The translations under genes were made by a program, and so were the position numbers. Shown here in pieces: positions 8,660-17,000 of a stretch of 64,000 bases of DNA. The stretch lies in contig JAOSJP010000037.1 of NCBI GenBank assembly GCA_027494015.1, forward strand, positions 186,001 through 250,000, in the 5' to 3' direction. The notes beneath the pieces are model-generated. The model did no database searches, was not told the origin of the DNA, and saw only the letters and a list, made by a program, of their open reading frames with translations. The number at the start of each line of letters is the position of its first letter. Positions within the stretch are counted from its first letter, which is position 1. This DNA is from Anaerolineae bacterium. Lineage in GTDB: Bacteria; Chloroflexota; Anaerolineae; Aggregatilineales; Aggregatilineaceae.

Positions 8660-8868
8660 AGCGTGTTATGAACTTGGTACCCTTGATAAGGGAGAGGGGG
8701 CGCTCTGTTGACCTCACCCCCTGGCCTCGCTGCGCTCGGCCTTTCCCCCTCTCCATGCATGGAGAGGGGGCGGCAGGCGCGCCAGCGCCGAGACGGGGGT
8801 GAGGTAAACCAGGAGCTACCCAAAACCGCCGGGGAAAGACAGGGCCGTCAGTGCATAACAGCCTCTAG
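8656..8868. repeat. Family-2 element (CTAGAG...CTCTAG)
   Basis: A 213-bp element with inverted ends: CTAGAGCGTGTTATG on the left and CATAACAGCCTCTAG on the right. The internal arms (GACCTCACCCCC / GGGGGTGAGG) and a central hairpin CCCCTCTCCATGCATGGAGA resemble family 1, but the ends differ. The left CTAG overlaps the pheS stop codon. Related copies lie at 56173-56363 and 56428-56639. Confidence 0.8.
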
Positions 8869-8918
8869 CGGGCGGTCTCTGGCGGCACAGGTCGTCTGGA
8901 ATAGTGTGGAGCGCAACA

Positions 8919-9248
8919 ATGAGCGGAGTTCAAGACCATCTGCCGGTCAACCTGCCCATGCAGGAGATCGCCGCGTTCTGCCAGCGCTGGAACATCGCCC
9001 AACTGGCTCTGTTCGGGTCGGTGCTGCGCGACGACTTCGGCCCAGACAGCGACATTGACGTGCTGGTGACGTTCGCGCCGGGTAGCGCGCGCACGCTGGC
9101 AGCGGTCAGTCAGATGCAGCAGGAAATCGAGGTGCTGTTTGGCCGTCCGGTGGACCTGGTGGATCGCCAGAGTATCGAACGTAGTCCCAACTACCTGCGC
9201 CGCAGGGCGATTCTGGCGTCGGCGAGGACGGTCTACAGTGCTGCGTGA
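8919..9248 (+). CDS. MntA-type nucleotidyltransferase antitoxin
   Basis: A 109-residue minimal nucleotidyltransferase. The catalytic pattern GSVLRDDFGPDSDIDVLV (GS-x10-D-x-D) is intact, followed by a third-strand region VLFGRPVDLVDRQSIERSPN. MntA proteins AMPylate and so neutralise the partner HepT RNase. The start at 8919 has GGAG nearby at 8908 and matches the domain edge. The usual overlapping HepT gene begins here (9238) but is cut off after about ten recognisable codons, so the antitoxin appears to be an orphan. Confidence 0.85.
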   Translation: MSGVQDHLPVNLPMQEIAAFCQRWNIAQLALFGSVLRDDFGPDSDIDVLVTFAPGSARTLAAVSQMQQEIEVLFGRPVDLVDRQSIERSPNYLRRRAILASARTVYSAA

Positions 9249-9312
9249 TCTCGCGTATGTGCTGGATAGGCAATGCAGCTTACGCATCTGTTGGTTAAAT
9301 GTAGGAGATTAG
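9238..9312 (+). pseudogene. Truncated HepT (DUF86) toxin remnant
   Basis: A GTG at 9238 inside the end of the nucleotidyltransferase gene opens a frame reading VLRDLAYVLD, which matches the usual start of HepT/DUF86 proteins in their usual overlapping position. It then runs into unrelated sequence and stops at 9310. HepT proteins are about 110-140 residues with an R-x4-6-H catalytic motif; none of that is present. Confidence 0.55.
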
Positions 9313-9315
9313 TTC

Positions 9316-10137
9316 ATGCTGTTGAACCTGAAGACCATCCACAAGCCGGAAACGGAAGCCGAGGCCCTGGCCCTGCTGACTCAGCAAGGCACCTTCCCGC
9401 TCTACGGCGGGGCGGCGCTGCAACGCCACCCGCGTCCCGCTGTCGAGGCGGCCATTGACCTGAGCCGTCTGGGGCTGGATCGCGCTGCTAAGGATGGCGA
9501 CGCCCTGCGCCTGGGCAGCATGATGACCCTGGAGCGCGCCCGGCAAACGTGCCTGGAGCGGGGCGACCCGCACCCGCTGCTGGGCGGCCTGGCGCGGGCG
9601 CTCAAAGAAGACCTGCCGGAGACGCTGCGCCACACCTTCACCCTGGGCGACCTGCTGGTGGAGCGCGATCCGCAGTCGGTGACGCTGACCCTGCTGCTGG
9701 CGCTCGACGCGCGGATCGCCGTCGCCGGGGCGGAGGAAATGCTGTCCGTCGCCGGGTGGCTGGCCTCCGGCGACGCTGCCTGGCGCGCCCTGGTGACGCA
9801 CGTCAGCGTCCCGCGCGGCCCGGCGCAAGCGGCGGTTGTCTTCGAGAAGGTGGCGCGCACGCCCGCCGATGCGCCCATCGTCGGTGCGGTGGCCGCCGCC
9901 TGGGCGGACGGCAAAGCGCGGCATACGGGGCTGGCCCTGTGCGGAGTCGCGCCCTGGCCGCTCGCCCAGCCGGAGGCGGCGCGCCTCTTCGACAAGACCG
10001 ATGACATGGACGCGGCGCTGGACGCGCTAGACCTCGACCCGCCCGACGATCACTGGGGCAGCCGCGAGTACCGGGCGGAGATGGCGCGCGTTCTGACTCG
10101 CCGGGTGTTAACAGAGGTAGCGGAAGCGATGAAGTAG
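9316..10137 (+). CDS. CoxM-like FAD-binding subunit, divergent
   Basis: A 273-residue protein with the layout of the medium (FAD-binding) subunit of molybdenum hydroxylases. The N-terminal PCMH half (KPETEAEALALLTQQGTFPLYGGAAL) ends in AIDLSRLGLDRA, where families have a GGTDL loop. Here the loop is YGGAALQRHP, so flavin binding may be altered. A TLGDLLVERDPQS-type segment and the C-terminal CO_deh_flav_C half (VFEKVARTPADAPIVGAVAA) follow. No large or iron-sulfur subunit is next to it. GGAG at 9303-9306 sets the start. Its role without partners is unknown. Confidence 0.7.
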   Translation: MLLNLKTIHKPETEAEALALLTQQGTFPLYGGAALQRHPRPAVEAAIDLSRLGLDRAAKDGDALRLGSMMTLERARQTCLERGDPHPLLGGLARALKEDLPETLRHTFTLGDLLVERDPQSVTLTLLLALDARIAVAGAEEMLSVAGWLASGDAAWRALVTHVSVPRGPAQAAVVFEKVARTPADAPIVGAVAAAWADGKARHTGLALCGVAPWPLAQPEAARLFDKTDDMDAALDALDLDPPDDHWGSREYRAEMARVLTRRVLTEVAEAMK

Positions 10138-10138
10138 T

Positions 10139-10239
10139 GGTCAGCCATCAGCGGTCAGCAAGAGCAAGGGCAGAGTCCCCAGCAGATCGCTCTTGCTGAT
10201 AGCTGAAAGCTGATAGCTGATCGCTCTGAAGGGACGATC
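10139..10239. repeat. Short hairpin and CAGCTATCAGC-type repeats upstream of map
   Basis: CAGCAAGAGC at 10156-10165 pairs with GCTCTTGCTG at 10189-10198, followed by reiterated AGCTGATAGCTGA units. Similar AGCTATCAGCTTTCAGC text occurs at 56362-56380. Possibly a terminator for the upstream gene, more likely a dispersed repeat. Confidence 0.45.
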
Positions 10240-10986
10240 ATGACTATCGAGAACGACGACGATCTGCGCAAGCTGCTGCGCATCGGGCGCATCTGCGGCG
10301 AGGCGCTGGCACACATGCTGGCCCACGTCGGGCCGGGCATGACCACCGCCCAGCTTGACGCCATCGGTGCGGAGTTCCTGCAGCGGCTGGGCGCGCGCTC
10401 AGCGCCGATCCTGGCCTACAAGTTCCCCGGCTTCACCTGCATCAGCCTCAACGACGAGGCGGCGCACGGCATCCCCGGCGAGCGCGTCATTCAGCCAGGC
10501 GACGTGGTGAATGTGGACGTGTCGGCGGAGCTGGAAGGGTACTGGGCGGACACGGCGGCGACGATGATCGTCCCGCCCGCGCGCCCGGAGGCCGAGCGGC
10601 TGTGCCGCTTCACACGACGCGCGCTGGACGAGGCCATTGGCGTGGTGCGCGCCGGGCGTCCGCTGAACGCGATCGGCAAGACGGTTGAGCGGGTTGCGCG
10701 CAAGGGCGGCTATTCGATCATTCGCGAGCTGCCAGGACACGGAGTCGGGCGGAGCCTGCACGAGAAGCCGAGCGTGCTCAACTTCTATCACCGCCAGGAC
10801 CGCACGATTATGCACGAGGGGATGGTCTTCACCGTCGAGCCGTTCTTCAGCATGGGCAACGGGCGTATTGTCACCGAGCGCGACGGCTGGACGCTGCGCA
10901 CGGTAGACCGCAGCCTGACAGCGCAGTACGAGCATACAGTCGTCGTCACCACCGGCAAGCCGATCCTGGCGACGGCGGTGAACTGA
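10240..10986 (+). CDS. map: Methionine aminopeptidase type I
   Basis: Removes the initiator Met from nascent proteins. The 248-residue product has the full pita-bread dimetal set: D93 (NVDVS), D104 (WADTAATM), H167 (GHGVGRSLHE), E200 (FTVEPF) and E231 (QYEHTVVV), plus the catalytic H76 (NDEAAHG). Length matches the bare type Ia enzyme without an N-terminal extension. GAAGGGA precedes the ATG. It lies between pheS and pheT, transcribed in the same direction. Confidence 0.96.
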   Translation: MTIENDDDLRKLLRIGRICGEALAHMLAHVGPGMTTAQLDAIGAEFLQRLGARSAPILAYKFPGFTCISLNDEAAHGIPGERVIQPGDVVNVDVSAELEGYWADTAATMIVPPARPEAERLCRFTRRALDEAIGVVRAGRPLNAIGKTVERVARKGGYSIIRELPGHGVGRSLHEKPSVLNFYHRQDRTIMHEGMVFTVEPFFSMGNGRIVTERDGWTLRTVDRSLTAQYEHTVVVTTGKPILATAVN

Positions 10987-11063
10987 CCCCTGCGATGCTC
11001 ATAGCCGGCGGCGGATGCCTGACCGCTGAAAGCTCTTCGCTCACCAAGGAGACGCACGCGCAC

Positions 11064-13733
11064 ATGAAAGTACCGCTTTCGTGGCTCAAGGATTATGTGG
11101 ACATCGCCCTCCCCGTCGAGGTGCTGGCCGAGCGCCTGACCCTGGCCGGGCTGGAGGTGGGGGGCATCGAGTACATCGGCATCCCCCAGGGAGACCCTCC
11201 GCCTGGCAGCCATCTGCCGCCGTCCGCTCACCTGGTATGGGATCGCGAGAAGATCGTGCTCGGCGCCATCCGCGAGGTGCGCGCTCACCCCAACGCCGAC
11301 CGGCTGGTGCTGGCCCTGGTGGACTATGGCGGGGCGGAGCTTGAGCAGTGCGTGACCGGCGCACCCAATCTGTTCCCCTACAAGGGCCAGGGGCCGCTCG
11401 ACCCGCCGCTGCTCTCACCCTTCGCTCACCAGGGCGCAGAGGTCATTGACGGGCACAAAGACGACGGCAGCCGCATGATCCTCAAGGAGCGCGAGCTGCG
11501 CGGCATCCCCAACCGCAGCATGGTCTGCTCGGAGAAAGAGCTGGGCCTGTCCGACTCGCACGAGGGCATTCTGCTGCTCGATTGGGAGGAGTTTGGCCAC
11601 ATCGCTCCCGGCACCCCGCTGCAGGACGTGCTCGGCGACGCCGTGCTCGACATTGACCTGCTGCCCAACGTCGCCCGCGCCTATAGCATCGTCGGCGTGG
11701 CCCGCGAGGTCGCCGCGCTGACCGGCGCGCCGCTGCGCTTCCCGCCGCTGGGCGTGGTCGCCAAGGGGCCACCCATCGCCGGGCAGGTGTCCATTGACAT
11801 CCGCGAGCCGCAGCTCAACCCGCGCTTCACCCTGGCCCTGATCCGCGACGTGCAGATAGAGGAAGCGCCCCAGTGGATGCAGCACCGGCTGCGCCTGGCC
11901 GGGATGCGCCCGATCAACAACATCGTGGACGCCACCAACTACGTCATGCTTGAATTGGGCCAGCCGTTGCACGCCTTCGACTGGGACACGTTGAAGGCGC
12001 GCGCCGGCGGCGCAGCGCCGGTGATCATCACCCGTCTGCCGGAGCCGGGCGAGCACCTGGTGACGCTGGACGGCGCCGACCATGCCCTGGATGACTACAA
12101 CATCCTGGTCGCCGACAGCGCCGGCTCGCTGAGCATCGGCGGCATCATGGGCGGGCTGGAGAGCGAAATCTGGGACCCGCTCACGATGGGCGGCGAGCCG
12201 CTCGACGCGACCGGCGTTGGACTGCCGCAGGGAGACGAGGTCGTTCACGGCAAGGCCGACGCCCAGCGCCCGGCAACGACCGACGTGCTGCTGGAGGCGG
12301 CGGCCTGGAACTTCATCAACATCCGCCGCACCATGCAGAGCCAGAAGATGAGCAGCGAAGCGGGGCTGCGCTTCAGTCGCGGCGTGCACCCGGCGATGGC
12401 CGAGCGCGGTCTGCGCCGCTGCATCGAGCTGATGCGCCAGGTGGCGGGCGGCACGATTGCGGCGGGCATCATTGACGAATACCCGCTGCCCGCTGAGGCC
12501 ATCACCGTAGACCTGCCCGTGCCGGAGGTGACGCGCCATCTCGGTTTCGCTATCCCGCAGGACGAAATCGTGCGCATCCTGCGCGCGCTGGAGTTCGGGG
12601 TGGCGGAGCGCGGCGACGTGCTGCACGTCACAGTGCCCGATCACCGCCTGGACATCGGGGCCGGGCTGACCGGGCGGGCCGATCTGATCGAGGAGATCGT
12701 CCGCGTCTACGGCTACGACCGCGTCCCCGACGCGCTGATCGCCGACGAGCTGCCCGCCCAGCGCGCCAACGTCGCCCTGGAGCGCGAGGAGGCACTGCGC
12801 GATGCGCTGGTCAAGGCCGGGCTGCGCGAGATCGTCACCTACCGCCTGACCACGCCGGGGCGCGAGGCGCTGCTCACCCCGCCGGGCGCGAAGTCCGACT
12901 GGCCGGATGTGCCCTACGTGACGCTGGCCAACCCCATCGCCGCCGACAAGACGGTGATGCGCCACACCCTGCTGGCCAGCCTGCTCGACACGGTCGCTGC
13001 CAATGCGCGCCACACCGACCGCCAGCTTCTGTTCGAGATCGGGCAGGTCTACCTGCCGCGCCCCAACGAACCGCTGCCCGACGAGCCGGGCTGCCTGGGG
13101 ATCGCCCTCACCGGCCCGCGCGGAGTTCCCCAGTGGGGGGGAGATACCCCCGCCGGCCTGCTGGACTTCTTCGATCTCAAGGGCGTCATCGAGGCGGCGC
13201 TGCGCGATCTGCGCGTCGCCGGCGCGGTGACCTTCACTCCGGTCGAGCACAGCACGTTTCACCCAGGGCGCGCCGCCCTGCTGCGCATCAACGGGCGCGA
13301 GGTGGGCGTGCTCGGCGAGGTACATCCGCTGGTGCGCCAGGCGTTTGGGCTGGGCCTGGACCTGGCGCGGCCTGTGCTCGCCGCCGAGCTGGACCTGGCC
13401 GCGCTGCTGGCCGACGTGGAATTGATCCGCCAGATTCGCCCGGTGCCGGCGCACCCCGCCGTCTACCAGGACCTGGCGATTGTGCTGGACGAGGCGACGC
13501 CAGCCAGCGAGGCCCACGAGGTGATCATGCGCGCCGGCGGCGATCTGCTGGAGGAGGTGCGCCTGTTCGATGTCTATCGCGGCACTTCCATCCCGGCGGG
13601 CAAGAAGTCGCTGGCCTATGCGCTGACCTACCGCGCGCCCGATCGCACGCTCAACGACGCAGAAGTGGCCAGGATTCACGCGCGGATCGTCAAGGCGGTC
13701 GAGCGCCAGCTTGGGGCGGCGCTGCGCGCGTAG
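11064..13733 (+). CDS. pheT: Phenylalanine-tRNA ligase beta subunit
   Basis: An 889-residue PheT of full length. N-terminal MKVPLSWLKDYVDI is followed by the EMAP/tRNA-binding OB domain (about residues 65-210, VLALVDYGG, VCSEKELGLSDSHEGI). Next come the B3/B4 editing domain (INNIVDATNYVMLELGQPLHAFDWD), the B5 domain (LIEEIVRVYGYDRVPD), the catalytic-like core (ELVTYRL-type TYRLTTPGREALL) and a C-terminal FDX-ACB anticodon-binding domain (VYQDLAIVLDEATPASE, KSLAYALTYRAPDRTLND). The ATG at 11064 has AAGGAGA at 11046-11052 and begins the conserved domain. It pairs with PheS encoded 2.4 kb upstream. Confidence 0.97.
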   Translation: MKVPLSWLKDYVDIALPVEVLAERLTLAGLEVGGIEYIGIPQGDPPPGSHLPPSAHLVWDREKIVLGAIREVRAHPNADRLVLALVDYGGAELEQCVTGAPNLFPYKGQGPLDPPLLSPFAHQGAEVIDGHKDDGSRMILKERELRGIPNRSMVCSEKELGLSDSHEGILLLDWEEFGHIAPGTPLQDVLGDAVLDIDLLPNVARAYSIVGVAREVAALTGAPLRFPPLGVVAKGPPIAGQVSIDIREPQLNPRFTLALIRDVQIEEAPQWMQHRLRLAGMRPINNIVDATNYVMLELGQPLHAFDWDTLKARAGGAAPVIITRLPEPGEHLVTLDGADHALDDYNILVADSAGSLSIGGIMGGLESEIWDPLTMGGEPLDATGVGLPQGDEVVHGKADAQRPATTDVLLEAAAWNFINIRRTMQSQKMSSEAGLRFSRGVHPAMAERGLRRCIELMRQVAGGTIAAGIIDEYPLPAEAITVDLPVPEVTRHLGFAIPQDEIVRILRALEFGVAERGDVLHVTVPDHRLDIGAGLTGRADLIEEIVRVYGYDRVPDALIADELPAQRANVALEREEALRDALVKAGLREIVTYRLTTPGREALLTPPGAKSDWPDVPYVTLANPIAADKTVMRHTLLASLLDTVAANARHTDRQLLFEIGQVYLPRPNEPLPDEPGCLGIALTGPRGVPQWGGDTPAGLLDFFDLKGVIEAALRDLRVAGAVTFTPVEHSTFHPGRAALLRINGREVGVLGEVHPLVRQAFGLGLDLARPVLAAELDLAALLADVELIRQIRPVPAHPAVYQDLAIVLDEATPASEAHEVIMRAGGDLLEEVRLFDVYRGTSIPAGKKSLAYALTYRAPDRTLNDAEVARIHARIVKAVERQLGAALRA

Positions 13734-13738
13734 ACGGC

Positions 13739-13991
13739 GCGCGCCAAACCCGTCAGGTAGGGGCGCTGCTCTGCTGCGCCCTGGTTTACCGCACCGGCGC
13801 GCGGGGATGCGGCTCGTAGGGGTGAGGTCAACGTAAACCAGACTTCCGGTTCCGACACACGCGGCGGAGCTAGCGAGACGAGGGCGGCGAAAACCTAGGG
13901 GCGATGCTCTCGAAGACTTCGGAAGTCTATTCCGGGGCCGAGGTCAACGCCCTGCGCCCCGCGAGTCGCTGTCAACCTTTGCACGCACCTC
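13739..13991. repeat. Diverged family-1 element
   Basis: Gene-free. It starts GCGCGCGCCAAACCCGTCAG and ends GTCGCTGTCAACCTTTGCAC-GCACC, with the TAGGGGCGCTGCTCTGCTGC block near the left end. The central hairpin is lost, and a GACTTCGGAAGTC palindrome (about 13914-13928) sits inside instead. Confidence 0.65.
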
Positions 13992-14091
13992 TCATTCTTC
14001 CGGCGTGGAAGGCCCGCGCGATGTGCGGTACACTTGCCCGCGACTGTCGGCACGGCCCTTTGCCTGCGCGCCCCGCGACGCGACCGGAGCG

Positions 14092-17000
14092 ATGACCACC
14101 AACGACCTGCCACCCGTCCCGCAGACTGGCGTTCCCCCGCTGGCCCTGCCGCCCGACCAGGAACAGCGGCTGTTGGCGCGCCGGCGCAAAGACGATCAGG
14201 CCGATCCCTTCGCCAGCGACCCGGACGACGAAATCCGTCGCCTGGGACGGCTGGCGCTGCGCCGCGACGCCCCGCACCCCTACGACTATCTGGCGCTGGG
14301 CGACCTGTGCGCGCGGCGCTCGCTGGTCGAGGCTGAGGGGCGGCTGCTGATCTTCTATGCGGGCAAGGCGCTCTACGCCTACCGCCGCGCCTCCGAGCTG
14401 GTCCCGCCAGAAAGCTCCGACCGCGATCTGGCGCATCGCGCTTACGACGCCTATGGGGGCTGGCTGTTGCAGGTGGCGCGGGCTGTGCCCACCCGCCGCA
14501 ACATCGCCGTCGCGCTGTGGGCAGTGGCCGAGGCTGACTCTCAGGGGCGCGCCGCTGGCCTGCGCGACGAAGCGCAGGTGCTGGCGCTGTGGTACGTCTC
14601 GCCACCGCCCGGCGACAGCACCCCGCTGCCCGATCCGACGCCGCCCCCGCATGAGGAGCACGCCACCGCCATCTACCCTGAGGAACTGATCACGCACGCC
14701 GGCGAGAGCCTGGAGCTGGGGTCGGCCCTGCTGTCGCTGGCCGCGCCAGAGCACGAGGTGGCGATCCACGAGACGCGCTCTGACAAATCCGAAATCTTCC
14801 GCCTGGAGCTTGAGGCGACGGCTGCCAGCCCCGCATCGCTGGAGATGCTCGTCCCGCCCGCCCGCCACAGAGAAGGGACCGATTTCGACTTCGGCGACCG
14901 CATAGACGGGCGCTACGAGGTGGCCCAGGTGCTGCGCGGCGGCATGGGCATCGTTTATCTGTGCTACGACCGCGAAGAGCGACAGTCGGTCGCCATCAAG
15001 ACGTTCCAGAGCCGCCTGCTGACCAACGAGACCGCCGTCGCCCGCTTCACGCAGGAAGCGCGCGCCTGGATCATGCTGGAAAAGCACCGGCACATCGTCC
15101 AGGCGCGGCGCGTGCAGAAGTTCGAAGGCCGCCCGCACATCATCCTGGAGCATATCACCGGCCCGGAAGGGCTTGGCTCCGACCTGCGCAGTTGGATTCG
15201 CCACAACCGTATTGACCTGCGCCAGGCGCTTGATTTCGCATTGCAGATCGCGCTGGGGATGCAGCACGCCACGCGGCGCGTGCCTGGCCTGGTGCACCGC
15301 GACCTGAAACCGGCCAATATCCTCGTCCGGCACGATGGCATCGCCAAAGTGACGGACTTCGGGCTGGTGCGCTCGATTGAGGCCGAACAGGCAGCAGATA
15401 CCGACGACAGCGCGGATCAGGTCGTGACCGGCCTGACGCGCGTCGGGGCGGTGGTCGGCACGCCGCCCTATATGTCGCCGGAGCAGTGCCGTGCCGAAGC
15501 CGTTGACCCGCGCTCCGACATCTACGCCTTCGGCTGCGTGCTGTTCGAGATGCTCACCGGGCGGGCCGTCTTCGATGCCAAGCTGCTCACCGAGTGGGTG
15601 CACGCGCACCTCAACCTGGCCCCGGCCTTCCCTGAGTCGGCGGCGGGCGTGCCTCAGCCGGTCAAGGACCTGGCGCTGGCTTGCCTGGCCAAAGACCCCG
15701 CCGCCCGCCCACAGACCTGGGGCGAAGTCGTGGGGAGCCTGGCTGCGCTGATCGAGGAAGTGACCGGCGCGTCGCCTGATTATGACCAGGACGGGCCGGA
15801 GCTGGAAGTCCGCGAGCTGATGGACAAGGGCTACAGCCTGACCGAGCTGGGCTTCGCGGAAGAGGCGCTGGTCGCTTACGAGCGCGTGCTGGAGATCGAG
15901 CCAGAGTCGGCCTGGGTCTGGGCGCGCAAGGGGCGGACGCTGCGCTTGCTGGGGCGCTACGACGAGTCCCTGGCCGCTTACGACCGCGCGCTCGAACTCA
16001 ACCCGCGCTTCGCCTGGGCCTGGACGGGCAAGGGCCAGGTGTTGGAGCGGCTGGGCAACCTGGAGCGGGCGCTGGCCGCTCACCAGACGGCCACCGGCCT
16101 GCAGCCGGGCAACGTCTGGGCGTGGTACAACCAGGCGGAAGTGCTCTACACCCGCCATGACTACGACGGGGCAATGGGCGTGCTCGACCGCGCGCTGGCC
16201 ATTGACCCGCACCACGCCGAAAGCTGGGCCAAGCGCGGCCAGGTGCTGCGCGCCCTGGATCGCTACCCGGAGGCGCTCAACGCCTACAACCGCGCCCTGG
16301 AGCTGAACCCACCCTATGCCTGGGCCTGGAACGGCAAAGGGCTGGCGCTGAAGGCGCTGGGGCGCCTGCCGGAAGCGCTGGAAGGCTTCCAGCAGGCGGC
16401 GCGTCACCAGCCCGGCGAAGTCTGGCACTGGTACAACCAGGCCGAGATGCTCGTCGAGATGGCCCGCTACGCCGAGGCGCTCGCTCCCACTCAGCAGGCG
16501 ACGCGCATCGCGCCGGGCCACGCCTACTCGTGGGCCAAGCTCGGCCAGGTGTTGCGCTATCTGGATCGCTACCCGGAGGCGCTGGCCGCCTACGACCAGG
16601 CCCTGACGCTCAAGCCCGATTACGCCTGGGCGGTCAACGGCAAGGGGATCGTGCTGGAGCGGCTGGGCCGCTTTGAGGAGGCGTTGGCCATGTACCACCG
16701 CGCCGCCGAGATTGCCCCCGGCGATGTGTGGCACTGGTACAACCAGGGCAACCTGCTCATCCTGCAGAACCGCTTCGTCGAGGCCATTCCTCTGTTGGAG
16801 CGAGCCACGCAGATCAGCCCCGATCACGCGCGCAGCTGGGCGCGGCTGGGCAACGCCTGCCGCCAGGCCGACCAGCCCCGCGAGGCGCTCAGGCTGCTGG
16901 CGCGGGCGGTCGAGCTGGAGCCGGAGTACGGCTGGGCCTGGAACGAGCGCGGCGTCACGCTGGAAATGCTGGGCCGCCACGAAGAAGCGGTAGACGCTTA

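Noticed and set aside
11415..13679. A 754-codon open frame antisense to pheT
   Set aside because: A shadow of high-GC codon bias; the plus strand has unmistakable PheT motifs along its full length.
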